DNA of 64,000 nucleotides from Ichthyophis bannanicus (GCA_033557465.1 CM066031.1:1072022444-1072086443), one strand, 5' to 3'; positions 31,759 through 42,944 are shown, counted from the first letter of the stretch. The notes: generated by a model not told the origin, from the letters alone. Program-made: numbers and translations.

Positions 31759-32098
31759 GAATTGAAGGAAATATCGATACATCGGGAAGATGTCTTACAA
31801 CTATTAGATAAACTGAAGAGTAGCAAATCACCTGGGCTGGATGGTATACATCCAAGGGTGTTGAAAGAACTGAAATATGAGATTGCAGAACTGCTATCAG
31901 TAATCTGTGAACTATCATTAAAATCATCTCTAATACCTGAAGATTGGACGATCGCCAATGTAACACCAATTTTTAAAAAGGGTTCCAGGGGTGATCCGGG
32001 AAACTACAGACCGGTGAGCCTGACGTCAGTACCGGGAAAAATGGTAGAAACCATCATAAAGAATAAAATTACTCAGCATGTAGATAGTCACAACCTAA
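31759..32098 (+). pseudogene. CR1-B ORF2, RT N-terminal part
   Basis: RT blocks SSKSPGLDGIHPRVLKEL, IPEDWTIANVTPIFKKGS and NYRPVSLTSVPGKMVE are in one frame. The frame is cut at 32098 by a Penelope-like insertion and resumes at 32992. Confidence 0.9.
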
Positions 32099-32983
32099 AT
32101 ACTGTCCTAAATACTGTACAACCAAATGGACTGAATGTCAGCTTGAATTTGGCTCTTTGCCTTTAAATTCTTCCGTATGTTTTCAGTATTCTAACAACGC
32201 TAGATAGGTGAGGAACACGACATGTCTCAGCTGACTGGTAGTGAGAAGGATCCTTTAAAAGAGGACGCCCCGCATTGCTATCCGCATGCGCGGCGTTTTT
32301 GTGGAGATTTTCTAACAGCATTCATAGCTCTAGATGTTACATTTGATGGAAACGTGGGCAGCATGATTTCCGCAGGTGAAGTTCTTTATGAAAGAGTTTG
32401 ATATATTTGTAGTTGCAACAAAGAACGTCGATTTAATACTACATTGCTTGTTTTTTAGCCAAAATATACGCCGGGGGTGCCTGCTGAGGGCGTCGGAATC
32501 AGTCGTGGAATTGACTGCAATCCAGTCACTTTTCAGCTCTTCGCTAAGCTAAGTGTTTTTTCAGCTCAGATGAATGTTATTGATTTTTATCATTGGACAA
32601 TGTACTGAGCTGACACAGAGTTTGATATGTTCTTTGAGCTGGAAGATTGACTGAGGAATTGACTACATTCCAGTTGTTTTTGGCTACTATTGAGTATACG
32701 CTAATAATCCATCTCTTCAGTTTCCATGAGAATGATCTTGGATGTTAAGAAGATAATGAGCTGAGGAAGTTCTTTAACGGATTTTTATAGAAGTATACAA
32801 GTTAAAAAAACATTTGCATATAGAAACAGGTCGTTGATGTGATAAGTAGCACGGTCCATGGGTTTATACCCTTGTTTTAGTGCTGTAAGATTTTGCTGAG
32901 ACCTGTATTCTTTACTACGCTATATGGTATATAGTTCTAAGTTGTTGGGGTTAGATTATTAAATGGATTTACAGTCACTCTTA
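32099..32983 (+). mobile_element. Penelope-like element, 3' end only (PLE4)
   Basis: About 885 bp flanked by the 9-bp duplication ACAACCTAA (32090-32098 and 32984-32992). The first bases encode the end of a Penelope GIY-YIG endonuclease: QPNGLNVSLNLALCL then stop at 32164-32166, parallel to the C-terminal ends of the other three Penelope elements here (PYGLNESIEW, FPGGLNFALDW, EPRGLNHELDW). The rest is 3' UTR without coding capacity. Confidence 0.75.
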
Positions 32984-32991
32984 ACAACCTA

Positions 32992-34186
32992 ATGGGAGAC
33001 AGCCAACATGGCTTTAGACAAGGAAGATCTTGTCTTACTAATCTGTTATGTTTTTTTGAAGGAGTGAATAAACAGGTGGACAAAGGTGAGTCGGTTGATA
33101 TTGTGTATCTGGACTTTCAGAAAGCCTTTGACAAGGTCCCTCATCAGAGACTTTTGGCAAAACTAAAGAGTCATGGGATAGGAGGCAGTGTACTATTGTG
33201 GATCAGGAACTGGTTTAAAAGATAGAAAGCAGAGGATAGGGCTAAATGGCCAATTTTCCCAATGGAGAAAGGTGAATAGTGGTGTACCCCAGGGATCTGT
33301 GCTGGGTCCGCTGCTTTTTGACATCTTCCTAAATGACCTGGAAAGTGGAATAACGAGTGAGGTTATCAAATTTGCAGATGACACAAAACTATTTAAAGTT
33401 GTTAAAACCCAAGAGGATTGTGAAAAATTGCAAGAGGATCTTGATAAATTGGAAGACTGGGCATCAAAATGGCAGATAAAATTTAATGTGGACAAGTGCA
33501 AGGTTATGCACCTAGGGAAGAATAACCCAAACTATGGTTACACGATGCAAGGTTCCACATTAGGAACCACCACCCAGGAAAAAGATTTAGGCGTCATTGT
33601 GGATACCATGTTAAAACCCTCGGCCCAGTGTGCAGCGGCGGCAAATAGAGCAAATAGAATGCTAGGTATGATAAGGAAAGGAATGGAAAATAAAACAAAA
33701 GATATTATAATGCCTCTATATCGTTCCATGGTGAGACCGCACCTTGAATATTGTGTGCAATTCTGGTCGCCGTATCTTAAAAAGGATATAGCAATTTTAG
33801 AAAAGGTACAGAGAAGAGCCACCAAAATGGTAAAGGGGATGGAAGGATACTCCTATGAAGAGAGGCTAAAAAGGTTAGGGCTCTTTAACCTGGAAAAGAG
33901 ACGGCTGAGGGGAGATATGATAGAAGTCTATAAATTAATGAACGGAGTGGAACGGGTAAACGTAGATCAATTGTTTACCTTATCAGAATATAGAAAGACT
34001 AGGGGACATACAATGAAGCTACAGGGTAAACTATTTAAGACTAATAAAAGAAAATATTTTTTTACTCAACGTGTAATCAAACTCTGGAATTTGTTAATGG
34101 AGGATGTAGTAAAGGCTGTTAGTGTAGCTGGGTTTAAAAAAGGTTTTGACAAGTTCCTGGAGGAAAGGTCCATAAACCATTATTAA
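32992..34186 (+). pseudogene. CR1-B ORF2, RT core and C-terminus
   Basis: Two overlapping open pieces: 32992-33225 with QHGFRQGRSCLTNLL and YLDFQKAFDKVPH (first catalytic aspartate), and 33188-34186 with [18 protein letters not shown] at residues 62-65 and the CR1 C-terminal region through [14 protein letters not shown] frameshift near 33220 separates them. Catalytic residues are present. It copied CR1 RNA at nicked target DNA. Confidence 0.92.
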
Positions 34187-34354
34187 GAAGTGACCGAAGA
34201 TATCAATGCTTGACCCAGTACAAGCATTGTGGAACTTGTGTCTCTTGGGGAAACTGCTAGGTACATATGACCTAGATTGGCCACTGTTGGAAACAGAATG
34301 CTGGGCTTGATGGACCTTGGTCTGACCCAGTATGGCATATCTTATGTTCTTATG
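34187..34354 (+). other. CR1-B 3' UTR and terminal repeat
   Basis: Short 3' UTR ending in GACCTTGGTCTGACCCAGTATGGCAT and TTCTTATG units, which matches CR1 elements that end in an 8-bp microsatellite in place of poly(A). Confidence 0.85.
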
Positions 34355-35905
34355 TATGCATCTGAGGGTGCTGAAAGAACTGAAATATGAGATTGAAGAC
34401 CTTCTATTAGTAATCTGTAAACTCTATCATTAAAATCATCTGTAGTACCTGACGATTGGAGAATGGCCAATGTAATGCCACTTTTTAAAAAGGGTTCCAG
34501 GGACAATATGAAAAACTACAGAATAGCGAGCCTGAAGTTAGAAATGGGCAAAATGGTAGAAACCATTTATAAAGAATAAAATTACTCAACCTGTAGACAG
34601 TCATGGTTTAATGGGAGAAAGCCAACATGAATTTAGCCAAGGAAGATATTGTTTTTTCAAGGTGTGAATAAACAGGTAGATAAAAGTGAGCCAGTTGATA
34701 GTGTATCTAGATTTGGAGAGAGCTTTCGATAAGGTCCCTCATGATAGACTATTCGCAAAATTTAAAACCATAGGATAGGAGGCAATGTATTGTTGTGGAT
34801 TATGAACTGGTTAAAAGAAAGCAGAGAGTAGGGCAAAATGGCCAATTTTCTCAATGGAATAAGGTGAATAGTGGAGTACCCCAGGGATCTGTGCTGGGAC
34901 TACTACATTTTAACATATTCATAAATGACCTGGAAATGGGATTAATGAGTGAGGCGATCAAATTTGCAGTTGAGACAAAATTATTCAAAGTTTTTAAAAC
35001 ACAAGAGGATTTTTAAATTGCAAGAGAGCCTTAATAAACTGGAAGACTGAACATTCAAATGGCAGATGGTATTTAATGTGGACAAGTGCAAATTTATGCA
35101 CCTAGGAAAGAACAACCCAAACTATGGTTCCACATTGGTTCCACATTAGGAGCCACCACCCAGGAAAAGGATTTAGACTTCATTGTGGATAATACATTGA
35201 AACCCTCCACTCAGTGTGCAATGGGGGCCAAGAAAACAAATAGAATGCTAGGAATTACAAGGAAAGGAATGGAAAAGCCCCCCAAGGATATCATAATGCC
35301 TCTGTATTGTTCCAAAGTGCGACCACACCTTGAACATTTTGTGCAATTCTGGTCGCCATATCTTAAAAAGAATATAGTGGAATTAGAAACAGTACAGAGA
35401 AGAGCCACCAAAATGGTAAAGGGGATGGAAGAATACCCCTATGAGGAAAGGCTTAAAAGGTTAGGTAGGTCTCTTCAACTTGGAAAAGAGATGGCTAAGG
35501 GAAGATATGATAAAGATTTATAAATTAATGAATGGAGTAGGATGGGTATATGTAGATCATTTTTCTCCTCCATCAAAAAGTAGAAAGACTAGGGGACACG
35601 CAACAAAGCTACAATGTAACCCATTTAAGACTAATAAGAAAATATTTTTTTTTCACTCAACCCGTATTCAAACTTTGGAATTTGTTACCGGAGAATGTAG
35701 TAAAAGCTGTCAGTGTAGCTGGGTTTAAAATGTTTTGGACAAGTTCCTGGAGGAAAGGTCCATAAACCATTCTTAAAGAGGACCCAGGAAATGCACTGCT
35801 TACCCCGGGACAAGTATTGTGGAACCTATGCACCTGAATTGGCCACTATTGGAAACAGGATACTGGGCTTAATGGAACTTTGATCCAATATGGCATTTTG
35901 TATGT
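34355..35905 (+). pseudogene. CR1-A LINE, block 3: RT and 3' end
   Basis: Resumes precisely where block 2 stopped: block 2 ends in SPRL-G and this block starts MHLRVLKELKYE, which in CR1-B is one continuous GLDGIHPRVLKELKYE. Further blocks: [23 protein letters not shown] in place of FADDTKLF (catalytic residues lost), RPHLEHFVQFW, and a 3' UTR ending in GATCCAATATGGCAT at 35905. Many frameshifts and deletions; clearly older than CR1-B. Confidence 0.88.
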
Positions 35906-35909
35906 TCTT

Positions 35910-36175
35910 CATTACTTTGCATCTAGGGTTGTTTTGTACTTACCTCGTACTTTCTTGAACTCAGTTACTGTTTCTCTCTCTACTTCCTTTAAGAGCCTAT
36001 TCCATGCACGCTCCATGTTTTCTCTCAGAAACTGTTTTCTAATGATGCCCCTGAGTTCTTGGAGCCTTATACAATGACTTTGAGAATTATTTTTTCTGAA
36101 AAATGCTTGCTTGCTTGTGCATTATTTATACCCTTCAGGTATTTGAATGTCTGTGTCTTTCCTCTTCTCTAGGGC
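35910..36175 (-). repeat. Old CR1/L3-like fragment
   Basis: The minus strand gives pieces of a LINE C-terminal region (ENMERAWNRLLKEVERETVTEF-like with breaks). It is degraded and only about 265 bp long. Confidence 0.5.
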
Positions 36176-36176
36176 A

Positions 36177-36260
36177 GTGGTTCACACACTTTTCTTTCGG
36201 TGTGAGGACCCCTTTATCAACATCTAAAGGTTATAGGGACCCTCAACTATCCCAGCCCTT
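36177..36260 (+). repeat. Possible hAT end (CAGTGGTTC type)
   Basis: CAGTGGTTCACACACTTTTC followed by a GGACCCCTTT box resembles the ends of hAT-Charlie type elements. The partner end is not visible. Confidence 0.35.
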
Positions 36261-36438
36261 CCCCTAACAGTATCTCTCCCTTCCCAACTAAGCCACTCCT
36301 CACCAGTGTCTTCTCCTCCAGGCCCTCCATATCAGCCTCTCCTATCATTCTTTCTCTTCCAAGCTCTTTCCCACCAGTTTCTTTCCCCGATTCTCACTTC
36401 CTCCCTTCCATCTCCTTGCCCCCAATTAATCCTCAACT

Positions 36439-37400
36439 TTTTTTTTTAATTTTATGAATTTACAGTATTCAAGCATAATATCTTGTATACAAAATAAGGG
36501 GAACAATAGCAAATAATAAATGGAAAAATACAAAAGGCATTACACCCTATTTAATACCCTTTAACATGCCCACAATATGAGAGGGATATCCATATGCAGG
36601 CAAAAAAATGAAGTGAAAAATGAAGGAAAGACTTGGACTAAATAGCCAGCAAATAAACATTTCACAGAATATCAGTACCAGTAACTGGAGGAATAATAGG
36701 TCTGTGTCCATTAAGAAAAGAAGTTGATTGGGAGGGTTCAAAAAAGCATAACTAACAGACTGAAGCTTAACCAAGCACATATAGGGAAGCTTAATTAAAA
36801 GTAAACTCCCGAACTGCAACACCCTGGGCCTGAAAAGTAGGAACTCTCTTCTTCTCCTCTGAGTATCCCTGGTCAAATCAGGAGAGGTTTGGACCATAAG
36901 TCCCTTAAAGGAAATATTCTTCTTTAAAACCATCTTGAACAGCCATTCATAATCAAAGTGACAGGGACTACAGCGTCAGCCTAAGAGGTTTCTAATATAT
37001 CAGAAATATTCAATGCATCTCAAAGGACAGACCAAGTCTTTCTTGGCAGGTGGCAAATAGTACTTCCGAGTCAAGGGTAGATGTGATTCCAGAGGAACTT
37101 TCAGAACATCAACCAGGTAGCTTTTAAACATGTCTCTGGGCGAAATCAAAGGTGGCTTAGGAAAATTAACCAATTGCAAATTAACAGAACAAACAGACTT
37201 CACCAAGGATATATCCTTCACAGACATATCAGAATGCCTACCCCATCGATCTTGGGTTAACTTCAGTGGTATTTTCCACTGATGTCAAAGAGGAAGAGGT
37301 GACCATGCCATCAGCTGGGCAAAGGAGTATAATGAACCACAAAAGTGTTTTATTTAAATCTGTGAGATTATTTTGGATTTCTTAAAAGGCGCTGGTAATT
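36439..37400 (-). mobile_element. L1-like ORF1-only element with poly(A)
   Basis: Minus strand. ORF1-like coding sequence is followed, about 100 bp after its stop at 36547, by a poly(A) run at 36439-36448. No ORF2 lies between. This is the structure of a half-L1 (ORF1-only) element or of an ORF2-deleted copy. The 5' limit is uncertain. Confidence 0.55.
36547..37240 (-). pseudogene. L1 ORF1-like RNA-binding protein
   Basis: Two pieces: 37227-37000 with LQLVNFPKPPLISPRDMFKSYL (start of the L1 RRM domain) and 36933-36547 with DLTRDTQRRRREFLLFRPRV and KLPYMCLVKLQSVSYAFLNPP (C-terminal domain, with the basic RRR segment that contacts RNA). L1 ORF1 forms trimers that coat L1 RNA. A frame break lies near 36940-37000 and the coiled coil is poorly preserved. 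Confidence 0.7.
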
Positions 37401-38379
37401 TGATCTTCAGAGACTTGCACACAGTCTCCATGTTGGCAGATAAAAATTGGTGTACCCCAAATGGCCTGATGTACCCATCAATGAAAATAGCATTGCATCT
37501 CTTCTTCAGACTCACGATCACTCTATCACCATTTCATCGTGGAGCTACTGAAGTAAGGCTTGATGGGAGTGGTCAGCCAGGAATGAATTCTGTCGAGGCT
37601 GTTCACTCTTTTATGCTGGGTTGTCTTCTAATCTGCTTGAAGAAACTGTTGGTCTTGTTCTCCTTGGGGAATATGCTGCTAGTTAGTGTGGACGATACTT
37701 CAAGTGTGTCGGTCAGGAATGTCTGAAAGGGTATGTATAGCAGTAACTTTTTTCCAAAATAATAGTGAAGTAATCAGTATGTGTGTAAATAAGAAACAAA
37801 ACTGATCCAAAAGGCATTGAATCTGCTGGGTCAGATGTAAGTAACCAAAACAAATATGGCAGATACAATAGCTTGTGTAAGGTGCCATAATCAGCATTGC
37901 TAAATTCCTAACCAGAGACCAAATAGTAATTCCTGTCCATGACCTAATTAAGTTATTGCTAATTTATGTGCTCCCTTTTTCCCAATCCATAAAATGCCAG
38001 TTCTACTCATATTTAAAAAGAGATGGATCCTTGTTAGCCAGTCCCAAACTGCTATGATTTCCTTACTGGCATTCTATAGCCTTGGGCAAAAGTGTAATCC
38101 TCAAGCTCCTCCAGTAGTGCCAACTTGATTCTGGATGGTTGGTTTCCTCCCAGCTGTTATCATTGTACTTTTTCAAACTGCCATGTATTTCAGAAGTGGT
38201 TTCACTTGTATACTATTCTGTGTGCCATTTCCAAGCTGCTGCTGATCTTACTGATGCTAGTCCAAATCTTGTTGGTTTTTTTTTTGCAGCCAAAAAAATG
38301 TTTTAGGTAATTACTTCTCATCCAGAGCCATGTGGCATGCTCCTTTTCTGTGGAGCACATAATCAACATCTCTTGGCTG
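37401..38379. other. Unclassified sequence
   Basis: No recognisable motif. It may include more of the L1-like element, because the minus strand near 37373-37460 reads like a helical segment, but this is not certain. A T homopolymer lies at 38276-38286. Confidence 0.35.
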
Positions 38380-38698
38380 CTGGATCTTACCTCATCACTC
38401 CTTACCTTGACCATCTGTTGTGGGTCTCTTCCTCCCATGACCAGATAGAACATTTGACTAAGGAAGTAATGAGAATACTCGAGAGCAAATTTGAGCTGCT
38501 TTCTTTTCAGATCCAAAGTGTGTCACAAACATTGATGGATTATATTTCTCAAGTATCAGAGGGTGGCGTGCCAGGTGTTCGACATGGAAGATGCCCTTGG
38601 AGAAGCCTAGTTTCAATTAAAGAACATTCTGGTTAAGATGGACCAGTATGAGTCAAAGCTGGATGATTTGAAAAATAGATTGGGAGGAGTAACCTATG
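38380..38698 (+). repeat. L1 ORF1 coiled-coil-like fragment
   Basis: Plus-strand translation gives heptad-like helices and ends in MDQYESKLDDLKNR, which matches the conserved KLDDLENRSRRNN end of vertebrate L1 ORF1 coiled coils. It stops abruptly at 38698 at the next repeat. Orientation is opposite to the ORF1 piece at 36439-37400. Confidence 0.5.
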
Positions 38699-39127
38699 TT
38701 CTCTGTGGACAAGCAGGAATGAGTCCTCGCATATGGGCAACATCCTCCAATGAAGACTGCACAGGAATGCTCCCCAGCTTCTATTGTAAGCTTTTGGGAG
38801 GCTCTACACACCTGCATACTTCCTTCCCACCTGCTGTGGTGGTGCTATGATGCCTCAGCCTTCGGTTTTTCCGCGAAGCCCATTGGACGCATACCAGTCG
38901 TCATCTGCTTCAAAATCAGTTTTTCTCCCCTACAGGGACCCTGCGCTTCCAAGTGTCTTCAAATCGCCATGCCATTAGGTTTCTCTTCCTTTTATTTTGT
39001 TGGTTTAATTTCTCCGCTTTTTGCAGCTCTTAGGTCTGGCCAGGGCATGGGGTTCTTAATTTTTCAGCCACTTGTTTCACTGCAGAGACTGGTCCCTGGC
39101 TCAGAAACTGTTCCTGTATGCTAGAAA
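38699..39127 (+). repeat. DIRS-like terminal region, left of a hAT insertion
   Basis: The block starts TCTGTGGACAAGCAGGAATG and carries CTCGCATATGGGCAACATCC and CTTCGGTTTTTCCGCG, resembling terminal regions of DIRS-type retrotransposons in amphibian and reptile genomes. It continues at 41918 after the hAT insertion. The assignment rests on memory of this sequence style, so it is moderate. Confidence 0.4.
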
Positions 39128-40181
39128 CAGGGCCGGCCCATCCCACTAGGCGAGCAAGGCGCCTGCCTAGGGAGGCCAGCCCAGGTGGGTGGCAGCAGCG
39201 GCACACATGATTGGCTATGCCACTCCACCTCCTCAGCTGCCGTCGATTCAGTTTGGGGGGAGAGGTCAGCAGCAACAGCAATATTTCCAAAAGTGATGGC
39301 TTTCTGCTGCCGCTTTCTTACTCGCAAAAACATATATCCAAAACCCCAAACAAGGCAGACCAAACAAAAAGAAAAAACAAAAAGTAAAAGCAAAAACAAA
39401 AATAGAACGTGAGGCAGGAATCCCCAGTTGGAATGAGGGTCATAGAGGAAAAAAGACCTCAGTAACCCTCCATATATGTAATGGAGGAAACGAGTCTAAC
39501 ATAAGGGTGCAATGCCCATTAATAATGAAAAGACTCTTTTTACATCAAAGGTCAAACCAAAAAAACCTCTATGGCACAAGAACATCCAACCAACCAGTAC
39601 AATTTGAGCACAGCACAAAAAAGTCAGTCAGCATGTTGAAATAACAGCAGACCAGCACACAAAACTCAAAGGAATCCAAAACTTATCTGAAGTCAGAGCA
39701 TGAAGAAAAGATGTAAAATGAACCCCGACATGAGCCCCGACACCAGGTGTTTTGCCTCGCGGCTTCCTCAGGGAGCTTCAACGTGTGTGGAACTTCAACT
39801 TGAAGAGAGGACGCTGACCTGCAAAATACGTGACCAAACAACTCTGTCTCACGTCAAAAATCAATAATAGATGAAAAACAAACAAAAAACCTTACCCCAA
39901 ACACAGCAAGTTCAAAAACTTACTGCAGATGCTATGTGTGTAAAGCAAGAAGCTATGCCAGATCGCGGCGTTAGTGTAACACAAAATCCAAAAAACGCCG
40001 AAAAAAAATTCAAACGCATGCGCTTAAAAAAGAAAACCCCATGACGTCAGGGAAAACCCCCAAGGAACAATAAAACAGGCAAGCCGATATACAGCACCAT
40101 AGCTACTGCAGAAAAAAAATTCAAAAAATGCAAAAAAGACCCACCAACCCACCCAAAAATCTCATTTAAAAACTAAAGGAG

Positions 40182-40856
40182 TTACAGACGATTCTTCCAT
40201 TCTATGGATTCATTCAGACCATAGGGAACCACCGTGTTTAAAGAAAAAATCCACCGTTGTTCCAGGCGAACTAAAGTCTTGTTCAAATCACCACCAGATG
40301 TAGATGGGGCACACTGTGTGATCACTAGACATCTAAGATCCTCAAACACATGTCCAAAAGCTTGAAAATGCTGAACAAGAGGTGCACCCTCCACTGCATG
40401 AGCAAGGCGACTACGATGTTCTATTAAACGGGTCCGCAAGGTCCGATTAGTCTTGCCAACATATGCCAGACCACAGGGGCAGCGAAGCAAATAAACCACC
40501 CCCGAACTACTACAAGATGTAGACTGAAACAAATGATCAGACCGTTGTGCATGCTGAAACGTTTGACAGGTCTCCATTATGGAGCATACCGAACAATGTC
40601 CACAGCTGCGATGCCCACCTGAAACAGGAGATGTTGATGATGCTCTAACAAACGTAGATGGACAAAGCAGATCCTTTAGATTCGAACTCTTGGTATAAAC
40701 TGATCGAATACTTTGATGCCCCAGACGAGGGGTCAGACGAAAAACATGAGAGTGTCGCCGGATAATCTTGCACAGCTGGTAACTGAGAGGATTAAATCTC
40801 GTGACAAAATGTACAAAGGATGAATCCCCCGAGACAGAACGATTGCAGGGGTTCAA
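40182..40856 (-). pseudogene. Penelope-like GIY-YIG endonuclease domain
   Basis: 224 codons open. Cysteines at 85, 88, 91 and 97 (CGHCSVC...C) form a zinc-finger-like linker. The nuclease core shows GVVY at 119-122 and YVGKT at 132-136 with R143 and E146 downstream. The end GLNESIEW is shared by other Penelope elements in the window. The domain nicks DNA to prime reverse transcription. It is open to its natural stop but has lost its in-frame connection to the RT. Confidence 0.9.
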
Positions 40857-41635
40857 CAGCCAGGCCTGATCAGAAGAAACTGAGCAAGAGGCACGCTTTC
40901 TTTCAACCGCTGCGGATGAGCACTGTTAAAATGAAGAAACGCCATACGGTGCGTTGGCTTAGTGTATAGAACATCCAAAAAAGAAATCAACGTAGTACTA
41001 CTTTCCAAAGAAAAATGAAGATGTGAATTACATTGATTCAACCAGACATGAAAAGCCAACAATTGATCTTTCGTGCCATCCCAAAGTAAAAAAATATCAT
41101 CAATGTAACGCACCCACAATTTAATGCGAGACTGATAAGGATTCACAGACAGCCATTGTTCTTCAAACTGTGCATGTATAAATTGGCAATAGATGGAGCC
41201 ATAGTGGCCCCCATAGCAACCCCCCTAATCTGCTGAAAAAAAGAACCATCAAAGCAGAAAAAATTCTTCGTCATTGCTAAAGTCAACAACTGTATGATAA
41301 AATCGACTTTGGAAGAACTGAGGTCTTGTCGAGCAATCAGGGTTGAACGGCCAATGGCAATGGCTTCCTGCTGAGGGATGCTAGTATATAAAGAAGAAAC
41401 ATCCAACGTTGCCATCAATAATCCCACTGGTACTTCTTTATCATGACCCATGACCAGTATCTGCAAAAAATGCATAGTGTCACGCAAATATGATGGTATA
41501 CGGAAAACCGACGGTCGCAAAAAAGAATCAACAAAAATGGAAAGAGGTTCTAAAAGCGAACCCTGTAAAGACACTATTGGTTGACCAGGAGGATGTTGTA
41601 AATCTTTGTGAATTTTTGGAAAGTGCGTGGATATA
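40853..41635 (-). pseudogene. Penelope-like reverse transcriptase
   Basis: Reads HFPKIHKDLQHPPGQPIVS at the truncated start, then LDVSSLYTSIPQQEAI, FFQQIRGVAMGATMAPSIANLYM (41143-41574) and WVRYIDDIFLLWDGT with the catalytic YIDD (40853-41146). Penelope RTs are related to telomerase. A frameshift near 41150-41170 separates the two pieces, and a stop near 40853 cuts the thumb. Confidence 0.9.
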
Positions 41636-41637
41636 GG

Positions 41638-41773
41638 GCTTTCTTACCCGCAGCAGACCATGTCCTTCAGCACATATGGCCTGCCACTTCTACTCCCCTT
41701 CCTTGTTAGAGGAGGATCAGAAGTGGCAGTCTGTGTGTGCTGAAGGACATGGCCTGCCGCAGGCAAGAAAGCG
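41638..41773. repeat. Long palindrome inside the hAT right arm
   Basis: Positions 41638-41691 and about 41719-41773 are reverse complements with a few mismatches, with a loop of about 27 nt. Each arm holds CATGTCCTTCAGCACA and AGTGGCAG. The palindrome adjoins the truncated 5' end of the Penelope element. Confidence 0.75.
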
Positions 41774-41917
41774 GGGGCAAAAAGCTGCCTCTTTTTGAAA
41801 TACTGCCGCTGCCCACCCTCCCCCTCCTGATACAGAATCGGCGGGGGGGGGGGGGAGGGAAGGGCGGTGAGGCCAGGGTTTCTGTCTAGAGTGGTAGAAA
41901 CCTTTGGGCTGGCCCTG

Positions 41918-42632
41918 GATAGAAACATTTCCACCGGATAAGATTCTTCTGGTGCCCGGGATGTACCTCGACAGAGGTCATGAAAGCACCGCGAGTCTCA
42001 GAAGTCTGATCCATCATCTACAGCATCTATAACATCAACCTTTCAGGCTTCCAGGGCTGCTTCAGACATGAGCAGAACATCAACATTGTGGAGTTTCCAG
42101 CTCACTCGGAACAGAGCACTTGTGGTTTCTCCCGGAGCATTGGTTATTGATCGATCTCCATCCAGTGGGAATGGATCTGGCTTTGAGGGGACATAGACGT
42201 CATAGGGTCATAGAACCGAGCGCCACTTCTGATGCATCAATGTTGGTACCCATCAGGGCATAACACAGAGAGAGCTGAGAGTCGGCAGGCTCATCCTCCC
42301 GATTATCCAGAGGGCAAGGACAGTCTGCAGAGAGCCTTGATTGAGTTGCCGATATCAATTTACAGATACGGGTACATCAGTGAGAGTAGCTGAGGCCCCA
42401 CTGCCTATGACATATTTGAGACAGCATCTCAGACTGCTGCTATTGGTATTGGTGCCCCTAGACTTGCCTGGCTCTAGTCATGAGACTTGGAGCGGCTCGT
42501 GTAGAACAAGCTGGCAAATGTTCCGTGCCAGGGAGGGAATCTCTTCAGTGAGCAGCTCAAGGAGGGACTGGGTTCATAGAGAAGCAGAACATCACTGTCA
42601 CCAGGCTCTCCAGGTGCACTTCTGACCTACTA
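41918..42632 (+). repeat. DIRS-like region, right of the hAT insertion
   Basis: Continuation of 38699-39127 after the hAT target duplication. The stretch is rich in serine codons and in GATGCATC/CATCGAT-like words, like degenerate gag regions of DIRS elements, but no intact frame is present. Evidence is weak apart from continuity. Confidence 0.35.
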
Positions 42633-42944
42633 CTGGATAAGAGGGTGCAGACCAAAAGAAGTCCTCCTACCCATGTAAGCATAAGTATAGTTGTGGTCAA
42701 CATTATTGGAACCCTTGCATTTTAGGTATGTTATGTACAATATCTTGAGAAATAAATGGAAATATTCCAACTGTATGTCATCATATTTTAATTGTATGTT
42801 CAAAGGTATACAACAAAAAAATATGTTTGTGCAACTTAGATGTAGTAATTTTTGAGACGAAAACAAAAATATGACCTGGACAGAATTAATGGTACCCTTC
42901 ACTAATATTTGGTTGCATAACCCTTGGCAGTAATTATAGCCGCC

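Larger units (their letters stand above)
27072..34354 (+). mobile_element. CR1-B LINE with internal tandem duplication
   Basis: Young CR1 on the plus strand, inserted in the RT region of CR1-A. It starts inside ORF1 (LAKVADLEN) and ends with GGTCTGACCCAGTATGGCAT followed by two TTCTTATG-type units, the CR1 3' end. The 5' part with ORF1 and the ORF2 endonuclease is present twice because of a 2471-bp tandem duplication that also carries the end of CR1-A block 2. The RT is interrupted by a Penelope-like insertion. Confidence 0.9.
39320..41637 (-). mobile_element. Penelope-like element, 5'-truncated (PLE1)
   Basis: Minus strand: RT C-terminal two thirds, zinc-finger-like linker, GIY-YIG endonuclease and a 3' UTR of about 800 bp with CCTGAGGAAGCCGCGAGGCA and AAACACCTGGTGTCGGGG. 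A long linker with CxxC motifs resembles the Neptune group. The coding region is cut off at 41637, at the hAT arm. Confidence 0.88.
39128..41917. mobile_element. hAT transposon carrying a Penelope-like element
   Basis: Terminal inverted repeats CAGGGCCGGCCC at 39128 and, inverted, CAGGGCCAGCCC ending at 41917. Flanking 8-bp target duplication GCTAGAAA (39120-39127) and GATAGAAA (41918-41925), one mismatch. The subterminal arms, about 180 bp on the left and 280 bp on the right, are inverted relatives of each other (both reach a CTGCCGCTTTCTT-type block). No transposase is present; the centre is filled by a Penelope-like element, so the hAT copy was non-autonomous. Confidence 0.8.
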
